Source of the DNA: Ryuthela nishihirai
Taxonomy: Eukaryota > Arthropoda > Arachnida > Araneae > Heptathelidae
DNA: 64,000 nt
Assembly (NCBI GenBank): GCA_038380435.1
Contig: JAWZYU010000019.1
Span: forward strand, 22,345,801 to 22,409,800
Reading direction: 5' to 3'
A model generated the notes under the pieces. That model did not search any database and was not told where the DNA came from. It saw only the letters and a program-made list of their open reading frames with translations. Of the stretch, positions 1-11,589 are shown in pieces. The position numbers were made by a program, and so were the translations under genes. The first letter of the stretch is position 1. Each line of letters starts with the position of its first letter.

Positions 1-95
1 ACATTTTAGTTAAAATTCATTAATATATTTAACCATATACGACAGGGATGGTGGTTAAGTCACGGGAGACACGACAGTTCTCCCGTGAGTTCAAG

Positions 96-470
96 AGAGG
101 CAAAGAGTCAAGCTCATAATCTGATGTTCCCAAGGTTCGAGCTCCAACTAAGACCGAGTTGAGATTTTCTACGTTGACTTCCACTCTTTTCTCAGTGAGA
201 AAGACGACACCGACGAACTTGGAAAAGCCGTCGTCTGGAACGGACCTTTAAGCCTTGGTTCTCATGATACGAAATCAATATCCTGTGCACGAGTTAACGA
301 ACACTATCAATGGCCATGATGGAGGATTGCGTCTATAATCTAAAGTCCATTTGATTCCTTTTGTCAGTTTCTCTGAGATCTTGTAATGTGTGTGATCTAT
401 TCGTTTAGCATTCTCATTTTTAGAGTGCGCACAAAAGCGTTGGTCAGAGATAAAACAATTCAACTCTGGG
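96..470 (+). repeat. SINE family A (tRNA-Met-derived), diverged copy
   Basis: The tRNA-like head contains CTCATAATCTGATGTTCCCAA and a B box GGTTCGAGCTCC. The body matches the better copies near 185-300, and the 3' tail (GTCAGAGATAAAACAATTCAAC) is at about 445-468. The middle (326-420) is poorly matched. Confidence 0.65.
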
Positions 471-479
471 GCGAGTCCC

Positions 480-755
480 TGCTATGCTTGCGTTGAGAGT
501 TTTCTCTATTAATCCTCGCTCTCCTTCAGCGAGCAAGGAACACTAATGAGCCAGGAAACTGTCGTTCATAGGATGAGAACACCACAGTGTACAAAACAGA
601 TATACCCTGTGCACATTAAGAAAATGCTGGATGGCCTTTCTGGTTGGATGGCTTCCGTATATCTCCTAACAGCTGTCCAGTGAGTCCCCTTCCCCCAAAC
701 GTTTCTGAACCTCTGGGGTCCTCGTGACTTGGCCATTTAGTAGTCCATTGTTTTC
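480..755 (+). repeat. SINE family A body fragment
   Basis: It starts without a tRNA head. CCCTGTGCACATTAAGAAA, then GCTGGATGGCC and CCTAACAGCTGTCCAGTG follow the family body, ending at CATTTAGTAGTCCATTG. Confidence 0.65.
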
Positions 756-756
756 A

Positions 757-935
757 AAGCCGTCCAGTGGCCGAGTGGTTAATGCTAGAACATTAACCAC
801 TCGGCCACTGGACGAGCCCAGGATAACACGACCACTTAGCTCGAGCCCAGGATAAGGCATGGATGCTTGTGTTGTCTTTCTGCTGAGGTCTCGCCTTCCT
901 CACAGATTCTCGTTTATGGCGTATTAAACCAGGGC
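757..935 (+). repeat. SINE family B (tRNA-Ser-like) with inverted head
   Basis: The head GTGGCCGAGTGGTTAATG is followed by its own exact inverse, then GAGCCCAGGATAAGGCATGG and the family B body (TTTCTGCTGAGGTCTCGCC). The A box is of the class II tRNA type. It is rearranged by the hairpin at 761-814. Confidence 0.7.
761..814. repeat. Perfect 24-bp hairpin made from a SINE B head
   Basis: Arms at 761-784 and 791-814 are exact reverse complements around the 6-base loop CTAGAA. Confidence 0.95.
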
Positions 936-974
936 GTTCTAGATGGGAGAGGGCCCGGGCGTTGAAATCATGAC

Positions 975-2735
975 GTCACGTTAAGGGTCGACAGTTTAGC
1001 TCGCTCTGCCGCATTTCGGGTTGAGTTGCAAGATGATTTGCACAGCCTTTTATCGTTTTAAATTAATGTAAGCGTCACATTGAAATTTATTTTCACACAT
1101 TCCATTGAATGTTTATCTGACGAATTATTATTTATGTGTTATTATATTTTTTTGTACCAAAAATTTTAATCAGCACAGCTTTTTCTTCCAATGATAAAGC
1201 TGAATTCGGGATTTCAGTTGAACATTTGCACGAAGTATTTTTTTTTTTGCTTTGGCTATATCAAATAAAAATATTTGCATGTCTTGCTACAACATTTACC
1301 TCTCCTAATTATTTCACAGTATTACCAGTTATGGTTAATTTAAAAAAATTAAAACTTTGTGTTATGTAAATCATGGTGTTCCGGTATATCCCGTGATAAA
1401 TGACCAAACTATGAATACACTTTTCTAACCAAAGTAATGGTCATTGTATAAAATGGAAATGTGTACCGTGAAGTTCTAAATTCTTTGTAGGTCACCTATG
1501 GATACATCACTTTTATAGTTTTCTTTATTTCGTTTATTTAGATTCGCTACAAAACTAAAATCTAACAGATTTAAAATTAGTCGAAAACAGTATTTTTTCC
1601 CCTACTTCTATCAACATAAACATTAGCGTTTAATACAGATCTAACATACTTTCAATATTCAATTTCGATAATAATTAATAGAAACAGAATTTTAAGTGCA
1701 AATGTAAAAAAAAAAGAGATACATTGACATTTATAAAGCCGAAGCACAAATTTAATAATAACTACTTTTTTTTACGATAGATTAAAACAAGTTGTCAAAT
1801 ATTTAATTACAATTAATGTTGCTTTCAAATATCGTACATTATTTTTAAAGAGTAAGGATTTTGCATGATTTCCGTTTTCTTTCGTAAGTGGTCTCAGGTT
1901 TGATTTCTTTAGAATAATTCTTCAGTAGTATATTGGCTGATGCACTTTTGGCAATGCTTTATAACAGCCAAGAGAAGGCTTTACTGAATATGCAGATTTT
2001 CCCTTCAAATTCAAGTAAATCCATAACAATTAATATCAAAAGTTGCCTTTGATTTTTGGAAACTGTTCCTCATTTACCTGTTACACCATTCCTAAGAACA
2101 CTAAATAACTTACAACAGATGTCATAAATGACTCATTTGTGGGGTAAGTAAAGATCATTCTTATCAATCTTTTTCATATATAAAAACAGCTTTTCATCCA
2201 ATTTTAACTCTTTTTGCTTTTCGGTTATTTGTGATCTGCATGCGTTACAATCTGATAAGACTTTGTCTTCGATGAAAAATTAACATCTTCTTCTCATCGT
2301 GAGTTAAAATCATTTCCTTTATTTCATGTTCATTTATCACAATTTTTCCCTCAGAAAAGATTATAGTGTTGTAACTTCTTCAGACGGAAATCCAAAAGAA
2401 AAATCATTGCCTGATAAATAACCTTGCAAGTTGGTAGGCAAACACGCGGTTCATGCAATTTAACATGTTTCGACAAGAATATGGGAGCTTGAAATGACTT
2501 GTTTACGGAGCAAGTGCGCCGGCATCGCAAACATACAAGTTAATGCGTGCACAAAATCAAATCTATAAAAGCGATAACTCTAGGAATGTTTTATTATTTT
2601 TATGTGCTTCGCCGTGATAAATAGTCGTGAGTGATAAGTGTTAGAAGTCATTATAAACATTATTTTTATAACTAATATTATTTATAATATAATTTTTTAT
2701 AATAAATCTGTTGAGAAGTTAATTTGTATTTGAAA
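975..2735. other. AT-rich sequence, no gene recognised; hAT 5' flank
   Basis: Only short ORFs, T-runs and A-runs. The last few hundred bases before 2736 are presumably the 5' untranslated region of the hAT element. The left terminus was not identified. Confidence 0.5.
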
Positions 2736-4507
2736 ATGTCTGAATCTACATCTAAAAAGAAATGCCGGCAGTACAGTATTGAGTATTTGAAATATGGATT
2801 TACGTACTCTCCTACAAACCAATCATTACCTATGTGTTTAATTTGCCGAAACGTTTTTTAAATGAAGCTATGAAACCTTCTAGGCTACAAGAACATTTAA
2901 ATAAAATGCATGCTGATAAGAAAAACAAAGATTTATCCTATTTTCAAAAACTGGAAAAGCAATATTTAAAACAGCCAACTATGTCAAACCTTTTTGCGTC
3001 GTCTTCCTAAACAAGATGATGATGGACTACGAGCCTCATATAACGTTTCATTGTTAATAGCAAAAGCAGGAAAACCACACACAATTGGCGAGGAATTAAT
3101 TTTGCCGGCAGTCAAAGAGATATTAAAAACTGTTCTTCATCATAAGACACCGTCAGATATCATCAAAAAAAATCCTCTCAGTAATAATTCAGTGCAAAGA
3201 AGAATAGATGAAATGGCAAAAGACGTTGAAATATCATTATGTGATTACTTAAAGATTTGCAAATTTTTCATTCAACTCGATGAATCAACTCTACCAAATA
3301 ACGAAGCTCTATTCTTATCATACGTACGATTTATAAAAGAGAAAAAATTCATGAAGATTTATTATTTGCTAAAAATTTGGAATCTGATACAAAGGGAGAA
3401 TCTATATTTAATACCAAGCAAAAGTTTTTTCTAGAGAAAGAAATTCCTATTTGCAATATTTTGTCTGCTGCTACTGATGGTGCTCCAGCAATGACAGGGC
3501 GTCACAAGGGTTTCATAGCGCATTTGAAACAAGCAGTACCAAATGTACTCGCTGTACATTGTATTATTCATCGTCAGCATTTGGTTGCAAAAAATTTGAA
3601 TGAACGTCTGCATACGTCGCTCCATTACGTTATTAAAGCAATCAATAAGATTAGAAGCAATTCATTGAATGACCGATTATTTGGTAAGCTTTGTAATGAA
3701 AATTATGAAGATTACAAACGTTTGCTGCTGCACACAGAAGTACGTTGGCTTTTCTAAAGGTGTCGAATTGTTTTTTCAATCTATTTGACTCAGTACTGGA
3801 CTTTCTTGAAGACAGAGACGAAAAATTGCGCGAAAACCTGATTACGTCAAAAAATGACATCGCTTATTTGACATACCTGTTTAAAATATTTAATCAAGTT
3901 AATTTACAATTGCAAGGTGATGAGTTCAATTTAATTAAAACAAAAAACGTCATAGCTGCTTTTGCGGGAAAACTTCTTCTATTCAAACGAAATCTAGGTA
4001 GAGATGAATACAACCACTTTCCCACATTATCAGCAGTCTCTGCAAAACCGGATTATTTACTTACTTACTGCCAACACTTGGAAGTTCTTCATGTTGATTA
4101 TACGGAGCGTTTCCATGATATTTTAAACATGAATATACCGAGTTGGGTTTTAGATCCTTTCCCAAACACAGATCTGAAGAATCATCAAATTTGGAAGAGG
4201 AACTCTTAGAACTCACGACTAACGAAGCACTCAAAGTAAAATTCAAACATGGATACCAAGAGTTCTGGCTTCAAAATCAATACCAGTTCTCTACCCTGGA
4301 TTGTGGGCAATAGTACAGAAGTTTTTAATCGTATTTCCTTCGTCCTATATGGCTGACCGTGGATTCAGTGCAGTAGCTAATTTACTGTCAAAGAAGAGGA
4401 ACAGACTACACATCACTGAACGTGGCGATCTGCGATTGATGTTAACGAAACTGGAACCCGACATTAACAAATTGTTAACACTCCACCAGCCTCAACCATC
4501 TCATTAA
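2736..4507 (+). pseudogene. Decayed hAT-superfamily transposase (BED finger, ZBED/SCAND3-like)
   Basis: It begins MSESTSKKKCRQYSIEYLKY and carries a BED-type zinc finger (CLIC ... RLQEHLNKMH) split by a frameshift near 2860. After another shift near 2990 come the RNase H-like catalytic segments: FFIQLDEST (first Asp), AATDGAPAMTGRHKGF (second Asp), VHCIIHRQHLVAKNL (the C/H motif of this family) and TEVRWL. Frames change again near 3400 and 3755. The C-terminal dimerisation region (YMADRGFSAVANLLSKKRNR) is in frame at 4301-4507. With at least five frame breaks it cannot be active. The family cuts and pastes DNA with 8-bp target duplications. Related single-copy host genes exist (ZBED5, SCAND3), but the breaks and terminal sequence argue for a dead element. 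Confidence 0.9.
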
Positions 4508-4796
4508 TTTTTTATTTTTATTAATTTTGTGTTTATCTCATTATTTTTTATTTCTTATTGATTCTGTGTTTATTTTTAAAATTTTAATAAACAATTTTAT
4601 TGTACATTTGGTTGTCGTTTTATTAATTTCTGCTTTATGATTTTTAATAGATAAATAAACAGATAAATTAGGTACAGATAATATGCAACAATATTTTAAT
4701 ATTTCATATAAAATTAACTATTATGGACTAGGGAGGCGTTAAAATTTTTGTTCTCTTCTAAAGGGGCGATGGTCCAGAAAAGGTTGAGAATCACTG
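4508..4796 (+). mobile_element. 3' end and right terminal inverted repeat of the hAT element
   Basis: AT-rich 3' untranslated sequence with AATAAA-like signals near 4585. It ends in AGGTTGAGAATCACTG (4781-4796), the reverse complement of a CAGTGATTCTCAACC-type hAT terminus. A matching left terminus was not seen upstream of 2736, so the 5' boundary is unknown. Confidence 0.65.
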
Positions 4797-4798
4797 AA

Positions 4799-5030
4799 AG
4801 TGAATTAACTTTTGAAATCAATTTTTGTTGCTGGCATTGTTATCGCTAAATATTCAAACTTCCATAACTCATTAAATACTGAATGAATATCGTTTGAAAA
4901 TCGAGTTATTTATTTATTTGATTGAGATCTTCATCTGCAATTACATTTTTCAAAACAAAAAAATTTATTTTATAGAGCTTTGACGTTAGCTTCCCATTGA
5001 TTTAAAATAGGGATTGTCCTTAACTTGTCT
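4799..5030 (+). repeat. Orphan arm of the foldback element at 5669-6224
   Basis: About 230 bp that is the reverse complement of 5690-5905 with scattered differences (shared stretch around AATAGGGATTGTCCTTAA). It is a third arm of the same repeat family, lying directly after the hAT terminus. Confidence 0.75.
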
Positions 5031-5668
5031 TATTCAGGATTGTCCTTAATTATATAATATATTAAGTAATAAAATTGTTATTATGTTCTATATAAGTGAC
5101 CCTTATCATTTTGCCACAAATGCCACCCTATTGCTACGCAACAGATGTCAGTACACTTTTGTAATTAGTTCTAAAATTTATATATATAAAATATACATAA
5201 ACCATATTTTAGTCAAGGATACTCTAACTTATTGAAGCCATGAAGTTTTTTTACAAGAAATTCGCGTTTTTTTTTTATAAAATATAACAATATTGCTAAA
5301 ATTAATTAATTTTTATAAATATAAAATTGACTCTTTTGATAAATAATCTTATTTAACATTTTGGCTCCTAGAACCACATTAACCTCTTGCGGAGTCAACT
5401 TTGAGAAACCCTTTCTAGATTATTTACAGTAATAGAGGGGGGGAAATGTGGATAATCTGTAACTTATTGAAAAATTATAATATTAAACATATTTTTATAT
5501 GTCTCTTTAATTTCAACAAGGGATTTTGTTTTGATTTAAAAGTTCACGTTAGTAGACACGAAATATAAATGATCTCAGTTGAAATAAATTCGCTGATGTG
5601 GTCAAAATTACATAAATGGCTAAAACAAGCGTTTTTTGAAAAGTTTTCTCTGGAAAATTAAGAACCTA
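5031..5668. other. AT-rich sequence without recognisable gene
   Basis: It lies between the orphan arm and the foldback element. There are no ORFs of note; T and A runs, and a short G-run at 5437. Nothing recognised. Confidence 0.5.
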
Positions 5669-6224
5669 TACACTGGTTTACATAAATTAAGGACAATCCC
5701 TATTTTAAATCAATGGGAAGCTAACGTCAAAGCTCTATAAAATAATTTTTTTGTTTTGAAAAATGTGATTGCAGATGAAGGTCTCAATCAAATAAATCAA
5801 TAACTGGATTTTCAACAATATTCATTCAGTATTTAATGAGTTATGGAAGTTTGAATATTTATCGATAACAATGCCAGAAACAAAAATTGATTTCAAAAGT
5901 TAATTTAAACTTAGTAATAAGTATTGTATCATAGCGTTTAATAAAATAAGTCTGTGTTTTAGAAAGAATTTTTTCACTATTCTTCAGTTTTTTATAAGTT
6001 TCTTAAGACTGGCATTGCTGTTGTTAAATATTCAAACTTTCATAACTCATTAAATACTGAACGAATATTGTTGAAAATCGAGATATTGATTTATACGATT
6101 GGGATCTTTATCCGCAATCACATTTTTCAAAGCAAAAAAGATATTTTAGAAGTTATACAGCCTTGACGTTGGTTTCCCATTAACTTAAAATAGGGATTTT
6201 ACTTAATTTATGGAAACCAGTGTA
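5669..6224. mobile_element. 556-bp foldback MITE (Tc1/mariner-like, TA flanks)
   Basis: The outer ends are TACACTGGTTTACATAAATT at 5669 and the near reverse complement AATTTATGGAAACCAGTGTA ending at 6224. Inverted arms of about 235 bp (5669-5905 and 6003-6224) flank a short centre. The TA at each end suits Tc1/mariner target choice. No coding sequence. Confidence 0.78.
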
Positions 6225-6782
6225 CATCTGAAAGAAAAGGGAAAAATAATTTGAATAATGGTGTACAACTCTCCACGTTTCTAATTACAGTAGATTCTTT
6301 AGAACTAAGAGATTTAGAAGTAGAATGATGTAAACACTAGAAAAAATGGGAAATTGAATAATGAAGCTTCTTGTACCGAAATGAATAGGGCATTCCTTCA
6401 TATGTGTTACACCAATACCTTATAACTCTGAAAAATACAACAGTTAATCACGTCATTGAAGAAAGGAAAAATAGTCTCGTAATTTGCATCAATGAGCCTC
6501 TAAGCCTCTAAAGTTTATTTCACTTAAAATGTATACGTATGTTAATTGAAACTAGAATTAGCTTTCGATTCACCTAAATTCAATTTTACCATTTTATTTT
6601 TCTCATTCTGTTTCTTTGTCCATCTTCCTGTGCACTGTTTACAGTGGGACATCCTTTCGCACATGGTTCCTTCACTCCGGCAATGCCTGACTGACAGTAC
6701 TCTACAGGACACTGAAATGTTCAGAAATCTCAGATTTCAGTCCTACCAGAGTCACTAACACATAACCGTTTTTATTTCAAGA
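6225..6782. other. No gene recognised
   Basis: AT-rich. A minus-strand stretch at 6625-6730 reads CPVEYCQ...EPCAKGCPT with acceptor-like context, but it stops soon and resembles no family I can name. Confidence 0.4.
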
Positions 6783-7083
6783 AAAGGCGCGGGTTGACCA
6801 GTCGGTAACGATCCTTGCTCGTAATAAGATGTTCCAAGACTGAGTCCCAACTGTGAGAACATTGAGATTTGTCAGCACCTACCCCACTCTGCCTTCGGTG
6901 GGAAAATCCCTATTGTACGAGATTGGCTTAGAAGGCTACCGTTCGTCGGACGGGACTTTAAGCCATGGTTCCATGTGCAGGAGGAACATATCCTGCGCAC
7001 ATTAACGAACACGCTGGATGACCTCAACGAAAGGTATCTATCTGTCTTCTGACAACTGTCCGATCCCCTTCCCAAACTTCCAC
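6783..7083 (+). repeat. SINE family A, diverged
   Basis: Head GGTTGACCAGTCGGTAACG with CTCGTAATAAGATGTTCC. The body includes TTTAAGCCATGGTTCCATGT and GCACATTAACGAACACGCTG. Confidence 0.75.
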
Positions 7084-7402
7084 CCGGTTAATGGTAATTT
7101 TGTTCCTAGGTTCGAGTCTCAGCTGGAGCATCGTTGAAGTTTTTCTCACAAAACCTCCCGCCATGTCCTCAGTCAGTAGGGGACACCGATGGGCTCCGAA
7201 AGACCTCCATCTGTCTAATGGAAAATTAAGCCATGGACACGTGTGCGGGAGAGACATACCCTGTGCATGTTAAAGAACCTCCTAACAGCTGTCCAGCGGG
7301 CTCCTTCCCGAATCTTCTCTGAGCAATCGGGGTCCTTGTGATTTTGCCATTTAGCCCACTGTGTCCAAAAAATGCCGCTCAGAGGTAAAACAACTCAGTC
7401 CA
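7084..7402 (+). repeat. SINE family A, tandemly placed copy
   Basis: It begins in the tRNA-like B box (GGTTCGAGTCTCAGCTGG) and runs to GCTCAGAGGTAAAACAACTC. An internal deletion removes the part between the GTTAAAGAAC and CCTAACAGC motifs. Confidence 0.8.
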
Positions 7403-7497
7403 ACAAGCACAACTTTCTCTGTGTGCTTGGGATTCTTGTGACCTGGTCACTTAGCGTATTATGTGCCTAAAAGTTTTACTCAGAGGTAAAACAAACC
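7403..7497 (+). repeat. SINE family A 3' tail only
   Basis: It matches the last ~95 bases of the family: TTGTGACCTGGTCACTTAGC through ACTCAGAGGTAAAACAAACC. Confidence 0.7.
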
Positions 7498-7942
7498 AAT
7501 AACCTCAAGGAAAAATTGGGCGAACTAAATTCTCAAAAATTGGGCGAGCAAAATTCAGGAGGTATTGCGTTTATATCTGGAAGCGCAATTGAAATCGTTT
7601 GAACTTTCTCCTGGAGTCAATCACTAATATTCTCTACTGATCTGACTCCGATAGCAAAAAAAACTATCAAGATAAAACAGAAAGGAAAAGAAACTGGGAA
7701 AAGTACATTGGCGAGGAAGGGACTAAACACGCAAACAATGCATTCTTTGTCTCTGAAGGCAGAAGCAACGAAAGGTTATATTTTCCTCTCTCTCTTGAAT
7801 CTGCCGATTTTCTCTTGTTTTCAGGTGATTTCCCGTCCTACACATAATTAAATTAAAAGAGTCATTACTTAAATATTTTCTTTCAGAAACTTTGAAACCT
7901 AAAACTCTATATTTTCTTGAACTCCTTAAGTATGCAACTTAC

Positions 7943-8016
7943 ATCAATGTAATTGGCATTAATATACTCTGAATAGCTATCTGGCCACTTCTGAAGCACC
8001 ACTCTTGTGTGATCAT
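7943..8016 (-). CDS. RPTP exon: PTP domain, DHTRV...YINANYID
   Basis: The acceptor is ttttttccag and the donor is ATTGAT|GTAAGT. The exon has 74 bp (AT + 24 codons) and reads DHTRVVLQKW then PDSYSEYINANYID. D-H-x-R-V and D-Y-I-N-A-N-Y-I/V-D are consecutive core motifs of class I PTPs, where YINAN packs under the active site. It ends in phase 0 just before the expected G-Y/F of the next exon. No match to the following motif (FIATQGP) was seen in the remaining sequence to position 1, so the active-site exons lie outside the window. Confidence 0.95.
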
Positions 8017-8330
8017 CTGGAAAAAAATACGTATATATATTTTTAAAAATTGCTATTTACACCATTACCTTAAAAATGCTTTTTACAACTAGAAAATTTA
8101 TTCTAACATACATATGTTTCTCATCTAATGTAAATAAATGTAATCAAAAGTTTAATATTTAATTGGTGAACTGGCTTCTTTGAACATAACGAATGGATAA
8201 TCTCGCTACTCTATCCAACTTCACGCACTTTTGAAAGACTTCTTAAGTTTGCTTGGCCGACTGAGCGAATTAGTCATGAACATATTTAAACCAAAAAAGT
8301 GGCCTCCGAAGACTCCAGATACGTAAAACA

Positions 8331-8690
8331 CCCGGAGAGGACTTATTAAAAGAACCTATCTTTATCATCTGTGAGGACTTGCCAAAAGAACCTATCTTTA
8401 TTTATCTGAGAGGATTGTCAAAAGAACCTATCTTTATTATCTGAGAGGACTTGCCAATAGAACCTATCTTTATTATCTGAGAGGACTTGCCTAAAGAACC
8501 TATCTTTATTATTTGAGAGGACTTGTCAAAAGAACCTAGCTTTATTATCTGAGAGGACTTATCAAAAGAGCTTATCTTTATTAACTGAGAGGAGATGCTA
8601 AAAGAACCTATCTTTATTATCTGAGAGGGCTTATCAAAAGAACCTATCTTTGCTATTTGAGAGAACTTGTCAAAAGAGCTTTTACCACAG
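8331..8690. repeat. Minisatellite, ~37-bp unit, about 9 copies
   Basis: The unit is roughly GAGAGGACTTGCCAAAAG + AACCTATCTTTATTATCT, with point differences between copies. It lies in an RPTP intron between the 8937-8899 and 8016-7943 exons. Confidence 0.93.
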
Positions 8691-8898
8691 TAAAAGTAGG
8701 CGGGGAAATTGAAAGACGTTCTCAGATTCGGAAAAAAATGTTCAGGACATATTTACAAAAATTACAACATTTTTTGACCATGTAAATCGAGGGACAGGTG
8801 TACGCCTAATTCTGTTTTAACTCCGAATAACCAGAAGACAAAAATGTTTGACACCACTAAGATGTTCTTAACAAAAAAATGTAAATTTTAAAACTTAC

Positions 8899-8937
8899 AT
8901 GCCAATACATTCCTGTATCGATTCTTGAGAATGTTTC
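8899..8937 (-). CDS. RPTP exon: start of PTP catalytic domain (KNRYRNVLAY)
   Basis: The acceptor is ttgctgttgctccag and the donor is GGCAT|GTAAGT. This 39-bp microexon (GA + 12 codons + T) reads NILKNRYRNVLA and, with AT from the next exon, Y. The K-N-R-Y-x-N-I/V-L-x-Y motif is the phosphotyrosine recognition loop, among the most conserved motifs of classical tyrosine phosphatases. It is too short for standard ORF calling and was recognised from the motif. Confidence 0.92.
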
Positions 8938-9489
8938 CTGGAGCAACAGCAATGAGGCACGGAAATTGCTTTCCTTTTTTCAAAGACTACAAATAACAAA
9001 AAAAACAAATGATTGTGTATCAGTCGGAATAATATATCTTTGCTCTAAGGAATTGAAATGCAGTAATTACTAAGATAATCTCTGCATGTAATATTGACAT
9101 CCGAGTTAACTAATGATGAGATCTATATTTGGATATAGATCTTATGAGAGTTTTATTCTTATTATCTGTATTTGGATGTATAGGTGAGAGTTTTATTCTT
9201 CTGTTGCTTGAAAAAATACATAATTTCTCTCGTAAATGTAATATTAAAAGATTGGTTTTTCAGTATGATATGTATATATATATAGTTTTTATCATACCGT
9301 TACAAACTATAAGGGAACGCCAACGTAAACATCCATTATTGATATGATGTTTCATCCTAGCAACCTTTTCGTCTTAACGACGCTCGACCACAGTGTATTA
9401 CACTAAATATCAAAAGAAATTCATTTCGTATTTTTCTTAGTTAATTCTTCTGGAACACCAAAAATATTTACGTAAAAATGCAGTCTTAC

Positions 9490-9537
9490 CCTCGTATCCA
9501 AAGTTCAAGCCTGCTCAGTGCGAAGATTTTTACAATC
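9490..9537 (-). CDS. RPTP exon candidate linking juxtamembrane to PTP domain, with a probable 1-base deletion
   Basis: The acceptor is ttttcattaagtag and the donor is GAGG|GTAAGA, 48 bp. In phase 0 it reads DCKNLRTEQA and then hits TGA. In the last 19 bases only the +1 frame joins the following exon (phase 1, G+GA). One missing base near 9507-9512 would explain both the stop and the phase mismatch, so the lesion is a single indel or an assembly error. Length (16 codons) and position fit the linker between the F-x-x-E-F/Y motif and KNRY in RPTPs. Recognition rests on splice sites, size and order, not on strong sequence similarity. Confidence 0.45.
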
Positions 9538-9754
9538 CTACTTAATGAAAATTTGAATCCATACTATCTCTCTAACTTTTTAAAATGCGATGATTGTTGG
9601 ATATTGATTATAAGCTGCCTGTATCGAAACGCGTCAGTTCTAAAGAAATATAATGTTGATTAATCACTGGTTTTTGACAATCCGTTTAATATGCTTCTTG
9701 TACGTTTCCAACGTCCTAATTTATTGTGTGCAGTTGCAGTTAATTTTTTCAACT

Positions 9755-10065
9755 CTTCAACCTCTTAGCCAAACTCCACTCTGGCCTCGGGAAAAAAAAG
9801 ACGCTGCTAGCTAGCTAGAAAAGGTCACCGTCTATCGTATGAGGCATTACGCCGGGACTCCGTGTTCATGAGAGCAATTCCCTATGCTCTTTAAAGAACA
9901 CGCTAGATGGCCTTAACTGCGGACTTCCATCTTTCTCCTAACAGTTATTCTGTGAATCCCCTTCCCCCAACCTATTCTGAGTCTTTTTGGTCTCTTTCAC
10001 CTCGCCATTTAACCCACTGTGTGCAAAAAGGTACAACTGAACGGCAAAACAACCCAACTTCGAAC
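9755..10065 (+). repeat. SINE family A, head missing
   Basis: It starts near CTCTTAGCCAAACTCCACTC and keeps CACGCTAGATGGCCTTAAC, CCCCTTCCCCCAACC and AACGGCAAAACAACCCAAC. Confidence 0.75.
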
Positions 10066-11589
10066 TGCAGTTTGTAAAAATGCATACTAGGCAATTGTCA
10101 CCTCAGTCAGAAAATATTGTTTCGATGAGAACTGGAGATTTAAAAACACCAGCTGGAATCAAAGGAAAGATACCTTATAATGGAGAATGATGATTTTCGT
10201 CACTTAGAATAAAGCTTAAAATTCCATATAATAAAAAATAAAGCTGAGGAAAGACAAATTAATATAACACTAATTCATTTTTAAATCTTAAGCACGTTTT
10301 CTTTTTTCTCTTTTGAGATTTCAGCTCCTAAATTTCATCAGAAATCGCTTTCCCCCTCCATCGATTCATGCCTCTTGTGAATAACTGACAAAGATTATTT
10401 ATGAGGGATATCTGTCACTGATAATTCATTAAAAGAAAAGTTCTCTAAAGCCGATTGGTGCCGATTGGACAGCCGCACGTCCACATTAAAAACACGTTTT
10501 CCCTCCTTCTCCCAAAGAGGCATTTTCCTTACCCACTACCACTCGTTCCCAAAAACCAGGGCAGTTGCAAACTTGCATATCATATTAAACAAGCTGTCAA
10601 AAACCAGTTCTTGATAAATCTGTCTCGTCGTTTATAAAAATCGAATGTGACTTTACCATTTCTCTAGAACTTCAGGAATATATTATTACACATTTTTCTT
10701 CAATAAACTCATATGAATAGAACAAAATATTTAACAGAAAAAAAAACAGTTTAATAATACAGGCTGTGGAAAATATTTCTGCTAATAAGTATATATATAA
10801 ATATACTGTATAAAATTTGGTTGACAAATAAGGAACTGGATGAAATAACAATTTCAATATTCAAATTAAATATTAAACATATGCTTCTTGATTAAAATAA
10901 TGCTTCTTATAATCATTATAAGTATAGATTAGTTTAATGTAAATGATAATAATAATAATATAAACAATGTTTAAGATTAAAATAATACTTTTTATTTATT
11001 TCTCTAGATCAGTATGAGTTCAGAGATAAACATTGGCGGTCCTAGAACCATAAATGAATTGAAGGATAAAACAGCATCAAAGTGTGCTATAATTACCAGC
11101 AGTTTATTGAAAAATGTTCAGGCATCTTGCATACTTGTATCCACAAATGTCTGCAAGTGTCTGGCCAACAGTTGCTACATTTACTGTAATTTGTCTAAAG
11201 GGGCACGACTTAAGTGCCACCCTATATAATCAAACCATCCCAAAACTCAACTTTCAGATATTTCTCCGTTACGAAATCAACCAAACAAACTTAGCAGGAA
11301 AGTGATAAAATACAGTTTAATCTAAATCTAGTCGTAATTCAGAATAATAGCAAAGGTTTCACCTATTTTCATGAAAAGTTCAGTATTATTTATAGAGGGC
11401 TGTCATTTTGGTGATTGGTTTCTCTCGCATTCAGTAAGATTTCGCAAATGCAAATTGTGTGTCAAATTATATTTTTATCAAATCGTGCATATTTTATTTA
11501 GTTCGAATATTTCTTCAAACTACAAAATAGAAATTACAGAATTTAAAACCCTTGAACATTACTAAACTCAAGAATACTATACATTCATG
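10066..11589. other. AT-rich intronic sequence, nothing recognised
   Basis: RPTP intron between 12268 and 9537. Short ORFs only, with A/T microsatellite-like tracts near 10945. No motif for the RPTP was seen here. Confidence 0.5.

Noticed and set aside
6620..6735. Cysteine-rich minus-strand stretch (CPVEYCQ...EPCAKGCPT) with an acceptor-like start
   Set aside because: Only ~42 codons, no usable donor, no phase link to the RPTP and no recognisable family; possibly an exon relic but unsupported.
8331..8690. CRISPR-like regular repeats
   Set aside because: Units are contiguous and diverged, without unique spacers, in eukaryotic intron context: a minisatellite.
10510..10640. Donor-like site (GTGGGTAAGG on minus) as an alternative RPTP linker exon
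   Set aside because: No open frame in the required phase with a plausible PTP-linker sequence; the candidate at 9537-9490 fits size and order better.
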